Below are positions 1 through 6,650 of a stretch of DNA of 16,259 nucleotides, one piece after another. The notes under the pieces were generated by a model, which did no database searches, was not told where the DNA came from, and saw only the letters and a program-made list of their open reading frames with translations. Position numbers and translations under genes: made by a program. Each line of letters begins with the position of its first letter. Position 1 is the stretch's first letter. This stretch comes from UMGS75 sp963648435 (GTDB lineage: Bacteria > Bacillota_I > Bacilli_A > ML615J-28 > CAG-313): assembly GCA_963648435.1 (NCBI GenBank), contig CAVJDT010000040.1:1-16259 (forward strand). The letters run 5' to 3'.

Positions 1-52
1 ACTGAAGATTACGCTTATAATTAAATTTTTTTAGGACATTTTGCAAAGTTAT

Positions 53-94
53 TGACACATTTTGTCACTCTAGATTATCTATTTATGGTATAAT
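53..94 (+). promoter_or_regulatory. Promoter of the MBL hydrolase gene with inverted repeat
   Basis: A perfect TATAAT lies at 89-94, preceded by TGG (extended -10, TGGTATAAT), 16 nt before the ATG; the SD site GGAGAGGTG lies between them. No good -35 sits at 17 bp spacing; TTGTCA at 62-67 is 21 bp away. An inverted repeat TGACA-N5-TGTCA at 53-67 covers the -35/-40 area and could be an operator; this is inference from symmetry and position only. Upstream, bases 1-24 read as a seven-codon open tail ending in TAA, possibly the end of a plus-strand gene outside the window, but too short to call. Confidence 0.55.
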
Positions 95-110
95 TTAGGA
101 GAGGTGCATT

Positions 111-935
111 ATGACATATTTTACAACATTTAAAATAAACAACCACATATATCAAATTAAAGATGCAATGGGAGTTTTATCAACACTTGTAATTGGGACA
201 AATAAGGCTTTACTGATTGATACAGGATATGGTATTTATAATTTAAAAGAACACATTCAAACAATTACCACTTTACCACTAATCGTTGTTGATAGCCATG
301 GTCATATGGATCATACGGGTGGTAACTTTCTATTTGATCATGTTTACATTAATAAACTAGATTATGAACTATGTAAATTACACAATTCTTATGCTTGGAG
401 ACTTAATAATTTAGAAACAGCTCAAAAACTAGGATTAATTGATGATACGTATAATAAAGAAGCTTATCTTAATAAACGTGAAGGTAATTTAATTTTTTAT
501 TCAGATGATGAAATATTTGATTTAGGCAAGATTCATGTAAAAGTAGTTAATATGGAAGGTCACACGAAAGGTAGTGTTGGATTTCTTATAATTGAAGATA
601 AAATTTTAATATCAAGTGATGCGGCATGCCCATTTGTTTGGATTTTCTTACCTGAATCTACTGATGTTTCAACATATATTAAAATGCTTAAACGCACATT
701 AAATCTTGCATTTGATAATTTTCTAGTTGGTCATGGAGCTGGTAAACTTTTACCAAAGAAAAGAATGATGGAATTTTTAGATGTAGCAGAAAGCATTGAT
801 TTGTCAAAATCCGTACGTGTACGTTTTAATCATTTTGAAAATGCGAATAGTTATTGTTATACTAAAGGAACTATGTATAATCAAGATGATGCCGGAATTG
901 TCTTTGACCCAAATAATTTAAAAAGCAAGGATTAG
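111..935 (+). CDS. Metallo-beta-lactamase-fold hydrolase
   Basis: A 274-residue cytoplasmic protein of the metallo-beta-lactamase superfamily. The dinuclear metal site is visible: S62-H63-G-H65-M-D67-H68 (HxHxDH), H151 in EGHTKGS, D170 in ISSDA and H208 in VGHGA. This is the arrangement of glyoxalase II and related hydrolases, so hydrolysis of a thioester, ester or phosphoester is expected; the substrate cannot be read from the sequence. There is no signal peptide. The start is the ATG behind SD GGAGAGGTG at 98-106. The gene is monocistronic with its own extended -10 promoter and ends in a terminator shared with the convergent ytfJ; its TAG stop lies in the terminator loop. The superfamily is secure, the specific function unknown. 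Confidence 0.9.
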   Translation: MTYFTTFKINNHIYQIKDAMGVLSTLVIGTNKALLIDTGYGIYNLKEHIQTITTLPLIVVDSHGHMDHTGGNFLFDHVYINKLDYELCKLHNSYAWRLNNLETAQKLGLIDDTYNKEAYLNKREGNLIFYSDDEIFDLGKIHVKVVNMEGHTKGSVGFLIIEDKILISSDAACPFVWIFLPESTDVSTYIKMLKRTLNLAFDNFLVGHGAGKLLPKKRMMEFLDVAESIDLSKSVRVRFNHFENANSYCYTKGTMYNQDDAGIVFDPNNLKSKD

Positions 936-948
936 TATCCTTGTTTTT
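926..948. terminator. Bidirectional intrinsic terminator between MBL gene and ytfJ
   Basis: CAAGGAT (926-932) pairs with ATCCTTG (937-943) around a four-base loop, followed by TTTTT (944-948). Read on the minus strand the same stem is followed by CTTTTT, so it can also end ytfJ, whose stop is at 947-949. The TAG stop of the plus-strand gene occupies loop positions 933-935. Confidence 0.85.
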
Positions 949-1360
949 ATATTGTTTTTTCAACTACTTTTACATTATTTTGTTTTTGTTCTTTCTTAAT
1001 GTTTCTCATAACTGTTTGAATAGTATTAGGAATAAAATCTATCAATTTTTCAAGTACATGAGGATTTTCTTCTAAATGCAATACTTTTACATCATTATCC
1101 ACAAAAGCTAAAAAGGCAACAGGAGTAATATTTAGGGTGCCTCCTGCTCCACCACCAAAGGGATTAAAATCATCATATACTTTTTTCTTTAGTTGATCTA
1201 TCCCACCACTAACAAAACCACATTTTACTTTTGAAATAGGAATTACACTAATATTATTAAAAGTTATTTTATCACCAACAATTATATTTACGTCCGTTAA
1301 TTCTTTAAGTGAGTCCATCGCTATTTGAAGTAGTTGATTGATTGGTCTTGGTTCTTCCAT
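947..1360 (-). CDS. ytfJ: YtfJ/GerW-family sporulation protein
   Basis: A 137-residue protein of the GerW/YtfJ family (known in Bacillus as a forespore-expressed protein needed for full germination; biochemical role unresolved). The N-terminal half carries the family pattern: a helix (INQLLQIAMDSLKELTDVN), then IIVGDKI, VIPISKVKCGFVSGG, a glycine-rich GGGAGG segment at about residues 69-74, and PVAFLAFVDNDVKVL. The lysine-rich tail varies in the family. Start ATG at 1360 has SD AAGGAG seven nt upstream. Its first 56 nt overlap the 3' end of ytfI, so the two are translationally linked; the ytfI-ytfJ order matches Bacillus. Its presence points to a spore-forming lineage or one that recently was. 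Family assignment is confident; function rests on homology. Confidence 0.88.
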   Translation of the reverse strand: MEEPRPINQLLQIAMDSLKELTDVNIIVGDKITFNNISVIPISKVKCGFVSGGIDQLKKKVYDDFNPFGGGAGGTLNITPVAFLAFVDNDVKVLHLEENPHVLEKLIDFIPNTIQTVMRNIKKEQKQNNVKVVEKTI

Positions 1361-1922
1361 TTTGTTTCTCCTTTTTTATTATTTTAATAATTTGTTTTAA
1401 ATTTAAAATGGACACTATTAATAGTTTAAAAATAGTAACTGAACCTATTATTTCTATATCAATTCCTTTTTTACTTTCATCATTCATAATAACACCATAA
1501 TACTCATTATAAACTTTTTTAAAGTATGTATCTAATATATATTTGGCACTACTAATTAGATTCCAGTTCATAATAGTTAGAATAGCATAAAATGATGGGT
1601 TTTCACTATTCCATCTTGGAATTATTGTAACTTTATCAATCGTTATTTGTTTTAGATATTTTTGAAGTAATTGATTATTTTCAATGACAGTTTTTATTTG
1701 TGATATTGTCATCTTAATGTTTTCTTTTATTGTATACATTTCCATTGTCTTTTTTAAGTAATTACCAAAATCAATGGTTTTTAATTTTATATACCAAAAC
1801 AAAAAAACTAATATTAATGATATTTCACCTTTTCCTGCTTCTTTTTTATATACTCTAAATTCTAGTTTACTGCTAAGTAAAAATAAGATTAAAAAAACTA
1901 ATATTAATATTATCCATTTCAT
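1305..1922 (-). CDS. ytfI: YtfI-like DUF2953 membrane-anchored protein
   Basis: A 205-residue protein with one N-terminal membrane helix (about residues 3-17) and a mixed domain ending in a hydrophobic segment (VTIFKLLIVSILNLKQIIKI, about 162-181). Position directly upstream of ytfJ and overall layout match the DUF2953/YtfI family, which accompanies ytfJ in endospore formers; no enzymatic motif is visible. I see no clear SD before ATG 1922 and only a weak minus-strand promoter (TGGTAAAAA at 1930-1938), so expression may be low or use a sporulation sigma factor; that is inference. The last 18-19 codons run inside ytfJ and encode a low-complexity polar tail (GRTKTNQSTTSNSDGLT), which looks like a by-product of the overlap. 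Confidence 0.75.
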   Translation of the reverse strand: MKWIILILVFLILFLLSSKLEFRVYKKEAGKGEISLILVFLFWYIKLKTIDFGNYLKKTMEMYTIKENIKMTISQIKTVIENNQLLQKYLKQITIDKVTIIPRWNSENPSFYAILTIMNWNLISSAKYILDTYFKKVYNEYYGVIMNDESKKGIDIEIIGSVTIFKLLIVSILNLKQIIKIIKKEKQNGRTKTNQSTTSNSDGLT

Positions 1923-1957
1923 AATACTATTTTTACCATTTGTCTTAATTTAATACC

Positions 1958-1986
1958 TTGCAAAAAAGATATTTTTTTAGTATAAT
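1958..1986 (+). promoter_or_regulatory. SigA-type promoter of yidD
   Basis: TTGCAA (1958-1963) and TATAAT (1981-1986) are exactly 17 bp apart. The expected transcription start is near 1993, about 10 nt before the chosen ATG at 2003. This promoter lies inside the longest open frame, whose TTG 'start' is the first three bases of the -35 element, and so excludes that start. Confidence 0.8.
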
Positions 1987-2002
1987 CATTATGGTGATAT
2001 AT

Positions 2003-2743
2003 ATGTTTTTAAATTCTCTCGCAATTAAGTGTATTAAAAAATACCAACAAAACAAAGCAATTATTGGTAGTGGTAGATGTAAACATTATCCTAGTTGTTC
2101 TAATTATGCCATTGGCTGTTATGAAAAATTTAATTTTATAAAAGCTTCATTTCTTACTTTATTTAGGATTGTTAGGTGTAATCCTTTTACAAGAAAAATG
2201 TACGACCCTGTTCCATTAACTAGGAAAGAAAAAATAGCTCTTAAGGAAAAACAAAAAAGCCTAGAATTATTTAATCCTTATTTACTTAATGAATTTAAAA
2301 ACTATCCCTTGATGCAAGTACAAGATTTTATTACATATATATATGAAGCAACCTTTGGATCTTATTATTTAAAAGAGAATAACTTATCAGTTGATGATTT
2401 TTCTAAACTATTGAAACAAAGCAATCATGAAAATGAATTAATTAGTGATGAATATGTCAAAGTTTATAATACCAATGAACATACTACACTATATGATAGT
2501 GTCAAAATCCTTGAAATGAGTGACACTCAAATTCAACTATTTAATGAACGACTATATTTGTTTAAAAAATTGGTGAAGAAAAAATTATTACCATTTAATT
2601 ATAAACAAACATATAATGACATCAACAACTATCTAAGTCATGGCATCACATATTTAGGGCATAGTAATATATATATAAATAATTATACGACTGACTATAT
2701 TGTAGTCAAAAATAATTTGAATAAAGCATATCCAATAGACTAA
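2003..2743 (+). CDS. yidD: YidD membrane-insertion factor with long C-terminal extension
   Basis: The first ~75 residues are a YidD (Haemolysin_D/UPF0161) domain: an amphipathic start, then GRCKHYPSCSNYAI (about 24-37), a helix, RIVRCNP (about 54-60) and YDPVP (about 66-70). YidD is a small peripheral membrane protein assisting the YidC insertase. Known YidD proteins are roughly 70-100 residues; this one is 246, with about 170 extra residues rich in lysine, asparagine and tyrosine, with no transmembrane helix or motif I recognise. The frame is open with no frameshift. Start ATG 2003 is chosen because the promoter lies upstream at 1958-1986 and GGTGAT (1993-1998) pairs with the 16S 3' end at proper spacing; an in-frame ATG at 1991 sits at the likely transcription start. 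The gene is monocistronic and ends in a strong terminator whose loop holds the TAA. The YidD part is confident; the extension is unexplained. Confidence 0.85.
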   Translation: MFLNSLAIKCIKKYQQNKAIIGSGRCKHYPSCSNYAIGCYEKFNFIKASFLTLFRIVRCNPFTRKMYDPVPLTRKEKIALKEKQKSLELFNPYLLNEFKNYPLMQVQDFITYIYEATFGSYYLKENNLSVDDFSKLLKQSNHENELISDEYVKVYNTNEHTTLYDSVKILEMSDTQIQLFNERLYLFKKLVKKKLLPFNYKQTYNDINNYLSHGITYLGHSNIYINNYTTDYIVVKNNLNKAYPID

Positions 2744-2757
2744 CTGGATATGCTTTT
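2723..2757. terminator. Intrinsic terminator of yidD, also facing rsuA
   Basis: A 12-bp perfect stem, AAAGCATATCCA (2723-2734) with TGGATATGCTTT (2745-2756), with a 10-nt loop containing the yidD stop (2741-2743) and a short T-run. The minus strand has the same stem but a poor U-tract, so termination of rsuA from the other side is probably weaker. Confidence 0.85.
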
Positions 2758-2763
2758 GTCCTT

Positions 2764-3459
2764 TTATGATTTAATTAATTGTTTTAATTCTTCGTTTGAA
2801 AGTTGCCTATACTCACCTTTTTTAAGGGTTTCATCAAGTTCAAGGTTGTTCATTTTAACACGCTTTAAGTATGTTACTTTATTGTTTATAGCTTCTAGCA
2901 TTCTTTTAACTTGGTGATATTTACCTTCGTAAATTGTAAGATATATTATCCTATCATTTTTTTTAATTATTTTACAAGGTAGTGTCTGATACCCATCATC
3001 TAAGGTTACACCTTCTTCAAGTATCTTCACATCATTATTGGTGATGCTTTCAAGAGTTTCAACATAATAGGTTTTTGGTATATGTTTTTTGGGAGAAGTA
3101 AGTTCATGAATTAATTCACCATCATCAGTAATTATTAGTAACCCTTCTGTATCTTTATCGAGTCTACCAACTGGACTTAGTTTAAACTTAGGGAATTCTT
3201 TAATTAGTGACATAACGGTAACTTCTTTATCTTTAGTTGATGTAACATAACCTGCAGGTTTATTAAGCATATAATAATGATATTTTTGATAAGTCACTTC
3301 TTGATTATTATATACTACCCTATCTACATTTTCATCAATGATATAACCATCATCCTTTATTATTTCGTTATTTACTTTAACAATTCCTTTTTTAATGTAT
3401 TTCTTGACTTCACTTCTTGTGCCGATTCCTAATATACTTAAAAATTTATCTAGCCGCAT
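2764..3459 (-). CDS. rsuA: Pseudouridine synthase, RsuA type
   Basis: A 231-residue RsuA/RluB/RluE-family synthase, the same length as E. coli RsuA, which converts 16S rRNA U516 to pseudouridine. An S4 RNA-binding domain comes first (MRLDKFLSILGIGTRSEVKK onward, about 1-60). The catalytic domain contains the signature GRLDKDTEGLLIITDDGEL with the catalytic Asp, then KTYYVE, and the RsuA-like C-terminal EGKYHQVKRML. The start is ATG 3459, where GAGGT lies six nt upstream and the S4 domain begins; the frame extends further up but overlaps the previous gene. It starts 10 nt after the TrmH-like gene stops, so the two form an operon. The family is certain; the 16S rather than 23S target is inferred from C-terminal similarity to RsuA. 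Confidence 0.92.
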   Translation of the reverse strand: MRLDKFLSILGIGTRSEVKKYIKKGIVKVNNEIIKDDGYIIDENVDRVVYNNQEVTYQKYHYYMLNKPAGYVTSTKDKEVTVMSLIKEFPKFKLSPVGRLDKDTEGLLIITDDGELIHELTSPKKHIPKTYYVETLESITNNDVKILEEGVTLDDGYQTLPCKIIKKNDRIIYLTIYEGKYHQVKRMLEAINNKVTYLKRVKMNNLELDETLKKGEYRQLSNEELKQLIKS

Positions 3460-3469
3460 ACTTTTACCT

Positions 3470-4189
3470 CTAGTTAAAGTATTTTTTAGTAAACTCATAT
3501 AGTGTTATACTCACCGCAATAGGTAGATTTAAACTATCAATTGCATGAGAATGTTTAATAATTACTGGAGTTCCTATTTGTAAAAATTCACGAGGAAGTC
3601 CTGTTGCCTCATTTCCAAATACAAGTGAAAAGTGTTTTTTTGCTTTTTGTACTTCAACTAAACTTTGCTTAGCTTGTAACATTAAAGTATATATATCTTG
3701 ATTAGGATATTCTTTAATATACTCATTAAAGTTATCATAGTATTTTACATTCATTCTAAATATTGCTCCCATTGAACTTCTAATTACTTTAGGATTGAAG
3801 TGATCAACCGCAGGGGAAATAATGATTAGATTTTTTATTCCAAAGCCTAATGAGCTACGCATAATAGTTCCCATATTTCCAGCATCTGATGGGTTAACTA
3901 AAACCACATGATTGTTATTTTCTATTGTTGAATCATATTTTTTAAATTCACCAATAACATAACAATTTTCTTTATCCGATAAAATATTAAATGGTTTAAT
4001 GCTTACTTCATATATAATGTTATGTTTATTACATAAAGAAATTAACTTATCGTATGTTTCATCATGTTTGAAATCTGGATGAAGGTAAATTTTTGTGACC
4101 ATATTTGGTTTTGCGTTTAATAATTCAAATGTTAGGGTTGTCCCTAAAGAATAACTATATTCACTATTTCTTTTATATTTCTTAACCAT
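3470..4189 (-). CDS. TrmH/SpoU-family RNA 2'-O-methyltransferase
   Basis: A 239-residue SPOUT methyltransferase that would place a 2'-O-methyl group on tRNA or rRNA using S-adenosylmethionine. The three SpoU motifs are present: NPSDAGNMGTIMRSSLGFG with its Asn and Arg (motif 1), LVFGNEATGLP (motif 2) and IDSLNLPIAVSITLYEF (motif 3), forming the trefoil knot. The N-terminal ~90 residues are a substrate-binding part as in RlmB/TsnR-like members; the exact target cannot be read. The start is ATG 4189, with AGAGGTAG seven nt upstream; the longer frame would begin upstream of the promoter -10 at 4208-4213. First gene of an operon with rsuA, so two RNA-modifying enzymes are co-expressed. Confidence 0.9.
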   Translation of the reverse strand: MVKKYKRNSEYSYSLGTTLTFELLNAKPNMVTKIYLHPDFKHDETYDKLISLCNKHNIIYEVSIKPFNILSDKENCYVIGEFKKYDSTIENNNHVVLVNPSDAGNMGTIMRSSLGFGIKNLIIISPAVDHFNPKVIRSSMGAIFRMNVKYYDNFNEYIKEYPNQDIYTLMLQAKQSLVEVQKAKKHFSLVFGNEATGLPREFLQIGTPVIIKHSHAIDSLNLPIAVSITLYEFTKKYFN

Positions 4190-4207
4190 ATTACTACCTC
4201 TTTTTCT

Positions 4208-4216
4208 ATTATACCA
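4208..4216 (-). promoter_or_regulatory. Extended -10 promoter of the TrmH-like/rsuA operon
   Basis: TGGTATAAT on the minus strand. Only a weak -35 (TTTATT, 4231-4236) sits at 17 bp. The predicted transcript starts near 4202, a leader of about 13 nt before ATG 4189. Confidence 0.65.
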
Positions 4217-4272
4217 TTTATGAATAACAAAATAAATCAAAAAGCAATCTCCCTTTTTTATATTATTAATTA

Positions 4273-4281
4273 TGATATAAT
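4273..4281 (+). promoter_or_regulatory. Extended -10 promoter of the GDPD-like gene
   Basis: TGATATAAT with no recognisable -35, divergent from the TrmH-like promoter about 60 bp away. The predicted start near 4288 gives a leader of about 20 nt to ATG 4308. Confidence 0.6.
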
Positions 4282-4307
4282 ATATCTACTTTATGAGGTA
4301 TAAATCT

Positions 4308-5024
4308 ATGGACATTATAAAAGTAGATAGCAAAAACACTAGGTTAATCAGTGATGGTGGTTGTGGATATTTAGAGCCGGACAATAGTTACGCAGCATTC
4401 ATGGCTAGTTGTAATAGAATGTATTTAGGGGTTAAATGTGATGTAAGATTTACAAAGGACCGAGTGATTGTCACATCTAGATATCGTGATTTAAAGAAAT
4501 TAACAAAACAAAAAATACATATAAGTTTAACTAATTATATAGACTTAAAACAAATTCCTCTTGGAAGCAATAATTTATGTTACATGTCTACTCTCAAAGA
4601 TTTTTTATTATTATGTGATAGATACCGTAAACTAGCATGTATTGAATTACATCCCCCAATTGGAAAGCATGAATTAACGCAATTATTTGAGGAAATTAAA
4701 AATCTTAATATGGTAAAAAAGGTAAAAATTATTTCTACAGATATTAAGTATCTAAAGTTTATTCGCAACTTAGATTTTGATATTTTACTAGAATTACGTT
4801 CTTTAAGTTTTTCTGATCATTTATTTTTTGATGCAATGAAATATCACCTTGATATAACTCTACCCCAAATGAAGTTATCTAAAGACCTTGTGGATATGTG
4901 TCATGAAAGTAGATTAAAAATTGGCAGTTACAATATTAATGACCCTATTAATGCCTTAATTACTTGTGAACTAGGTATTGATTATATATATACTATCTTT
5001 TTAGAAGAATATAGGCCAAATTAA
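4308..5024 (+). CDS. GDPD-fold protein lacking catalytic residues
   Basis: A 238-residue protein whose order of motifs follows glycerophosphodiester phosphodiesterase (GDPD/UgpQ): LISDGG (13-18) at the AHRG position, EPDNSYAAF (23-31) at PENT-AF, VKCDV-FTKD (42-51) at IELDV-TKDG, a later IELHPP at the conserved Glu, and near the C-terminus IGSYNINDPINALITCELG and IDYIYT, matching the WTVND and GVDGIITD motifs. The residues that make the enzyme work are changed: the first His is Ser15 and its Arg is Asp16, Glu of ExD is Lys43, and the second catalytic His region reads VTSRYRDL with no His. It is therefore probably a non-catalytic relative. No signal peptide or membrane segment. Start ATG 4308 is chosen over ATG 4293 because GAGGT at 4295-4299 lies inside the longer frame. 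The fold call is inference from motif order. Confidence 0.72.
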   Translation: MDIIKVDSKNTRLISDGGCGYLEPDNSYAAFMASCNRMYLGVKCDVRFTKDRVIVTSRYRDLKKLTKQKIHISLTNYIDLKQIPLGSNNLCYMSTLKDFLLLCDRYRKLACIELHPPIGKHELTQLFEEIKNLNMVKKVKIISTDIKYLKFIRNLDFDILLELRSLSFSDHLFFDAMKYHLDITLPQMKLSKDLVDMCHESRLKIGSYNINDPINALITCELGIDYIYTIFLEEYRPN

Positions 5025-5048
5025 AAGTCCCCATTTGGAGACTTTTTT
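5023..5048. terminator. Bidirectional terminator between GDPD-like gene and membrane protein gene
   Basis: AAAAGTC (5023-5029) pairs with GACTTTT (5040-5046), with an inner CC/GG pair after one mismatch, and T's at 5043-5048. On the minus strand the same stem ends in CTTTTAATTT. It overlaps the stops of both convergent genes (5022-5024 plus, 5047-5049 minus). Confidence 0.8.
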
Positions 5049-5724
5049 ATAATGTAATGGTTTTATGATTTTTATTTTCTTTTTGAAATAATTTCTTATT
5101 GACTTTAACACTATATACTTCTACATTATCAGTTGTCATTAATGACATTTGTTTTTTAGTATATGTGTATATATATTCTTTATTAATTAGAAAATTTATT
5201 TTTTCCAATATTTTAGAATATAAAACAGTAGGCTCTTTGTATTCAAAATTACGAATATCATATTTTGTAAATTCATCTATAATATGACTATAGTAAAAGT
5301 GATAAATGATTTGTGTATCTATTATTTCTAAAGTTGCTTGGTTTTGATTAAAAGTAACTTTTAAAATTGTTTGATTATGATTTATAATTTTTACAATTAG
5401 TACATCTAAATGATTACAAAGATATTTTAAATTGAGGTTTGATAATTTATCTAAAAAGTTTGTTTGAAAATTACCTTTTTCTAAGTCTTTTAAAATTATT
5501 TGATAATATCCGTCTTTGTTCGTTTTAACTATTTCTTTATTTTTCTTAATATTTATGAAAGAATATGTATATATAATTAAAGGAACAATAATTATTAAAC
5601 CAATAAAAACTAGTGATGAACCATTTTTGAATTTAAAGTTCGTTGTTATTTTAAATATTAATAATATAAGAATTAACCAAATTAAAATTATTAAATGGCG
5701 ATATGCAATTATAATTTTTTTCAT
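5047..5724 (-). CDS. Small two-helix membrane protein of unknown function
   Basis: A 225-residue protein I do not recognise. Two hydrophobic helices (about residues 10-25 and 37-55) with a short positive loop anchor it, followed by a ~165-residue soluble domain rich in Ile, Asn, Lys and Tyr, probably cytoplasmic. The architecture resembles small 'two TM plus cytoplasmic domain' proteins, but no catalytic motif is visible. The start is ATG 5724, sharing ATGA with the psuG stop (5721-5724), so translation is probably coupled; there is no convincing SD of its own. Last gene of the minus-strand operon that starts at 10293. Being fused translationally to psuG hints at a link with nucleoside metabolism or transport, but two helices are too few for a typical nucleoside transporter. 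Confidence 0.75.
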   Translation of the reverse strand: MKKIIIAYRHLIILIWLILILLIFKITTNFKFKNGSSLVFIGLIIIVPLIIYTYSFINIKKNKEIVKTNKDGYYQIILKDLEKGNFQTNFLDKLSNLNLKYLCNHLDVLIVKIINHNQTILKVTFNQNQATLEIIDTQIIYHFYYSHIIDEFTKYDIRNFEYKEPTVLYSKILEKINFLINKEYIYTYTKKQMSLMTTDNVEVYSVKVNKKLFQKENKNHKTITL

Positions 5725-6635
5725 TGCCAGTATTTTACCGCAAGTTTTGAAGCTAACTTGCAATTATTATAAACAAGTTTAATATTTGATTCTAGACTTT
5801 TGCCATTTGTTAATTTCACAATTGTTTTAAGTAGATAAGGGGTTGTATCTTTTCCTTTTATTCCAAGTTCATTCATTCTTGTGATTGCTTGGTCAATGGC
5901 TTTATTCATCAATTCTTCATCTAATGAATCTTCTTCATTGATAGGATTAGTAACAAGCACTCCGCCATTTAACCCAATTTTCCATTTAGCCTTAAGCATA
6001 CTGACAATTTCTTCTGGTGTATTAAGTTGATAGTTTACTTTACAATTACTTTTTCTTGTATAAAAGGCCGGTAATGTTTCCGTTTGATAACCAATAACTG
6101 GAACTCCTTTGGTTTCTAGATATTCCATTGTCCTTGGTAAATCTAAAATGGCTTTCGCACCAGCACAAACTACACACACATTAGTAATTGCTAGTTCTTC
6201 TAAATCAGCAGAAATATCCATTGTTTCATTTACACCACGATGTACTCCGCCAATTCCACCTGTTGCAAAAATGAAAATTCCCACAAGACTTGCGATAAAC
6301 ATTGTTGCACTAACTGTGGTTGCTCCTGTTTTCTTTTGAGATATAATAACGGGGATATCTCTTCTTGAAGTTTTAATGGCATTTTGACCATCTTGTGCAA
6401 GTTTTTTAATTTCTTCATTGGTTAAACCAACTACCATTTGACCATCTATTATCGCGATGGTTGCGGGGATAGCACCTTCTTCTCTAATTATTTTTTCACA
6501 GTTTAACGCGGTTTCATAATTTTTAGGATATGGCATACCATGAGAAATAATTGTTGACTCTAACGCGACCACTGGTTTGTTTTGTTTAATAGCTTCTTCT
6601 ACTTCTTTGTTAATTCTCAAATATTTATCTAACAT
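5721..6635 (-). CDS. psuG: Pseudouridine-5'-phosphate glycosidase
   Basis: A 304-residue PsuG-family enzyme (E. coli PsuG is about 312) that reversibly splits pseudouridine 5'-phosphate into uracil and ribose 5-phosphate. Landmarks: ALESTIISHGMPYP with Glu26, PATIAIIDGQMVVGL (57-71), Lys88 in IKTSRRD, the glycine-rich FATGGIGGVHRG (123-134), Asp140, and Lys161 in CAGAKAILD, the position of the Schiff-base lysine in E. coli PsuG (K166). All expected active-site residues are present. ATG 6635 has GGAG six nt upstream. It follows the amidase gene by 15 nt and overlaps the next gene by ATGA. The partner kinase PsuK, which makes the substrate, and a PsuT-type transporter are not in this window. 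Its TGA stop shows UGA is not reassigned here. Confidence 0.95.
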   Translation of the reverse strand: MLDKYLRINKEVEEAIKQNKPVVALESTIISHGMPYPKNYETALNCEKIIREEGAIPATIAIIDGQMVVGLTNEEIKKLAQDGQNAIKTSRRDIPVIISQKKTGATTVSATMFIASLVGIFIFATGGIGGVHRGVNETMDISADLEELAITNVCVVCAGAKAILDLPRTMEYLETKGVPVIGYQTETLPAFYTRKSNCKVNYQLNTPEEIVSMLKAKWKIGLNGGVLVTNPINEEDSLDEELMNKAIDQAITRMNELGIKGKDTTPYLLKTIVKLTNGKSLESNIKLVYNNCKLASKLAVKYWQ

Positions 6636-6650
6636 CGTTTACTCCTTTTA

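Noticed and set aside
1..24. Seven-codon tail of a plus-strand gene ending in TAA
   Set aside because: Too short to separate from chance in A+T-rich DNA; no terminator hairpin follows.
1958..2002. TTG start giving yidD an extra N-terminal hydrophobic segment
   Set aside because: The TTG is part of a -35 element and the -10 (1981-1986) follows inside the frame, so this stretch would not be transcribed as coding sequence.
5721..5724. Reassigned UGA codon (Mycoplasma-type code)
   Set aside because: TGA ends psuG at the family's expected length, and tryptophans in conserved motifs are TGG.
5099..5782. Plus-strand open frames opposite the membrane protein gene
   Set aside because: Hydrophobic shadows of an A+T-rich gene on the other strand, without start signals.
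6109..6418. Antisense and frame-shifted open frames within psuG
   Set aside because: They lie inside a well-supported gene, lack SD sites and have no recognisable product.
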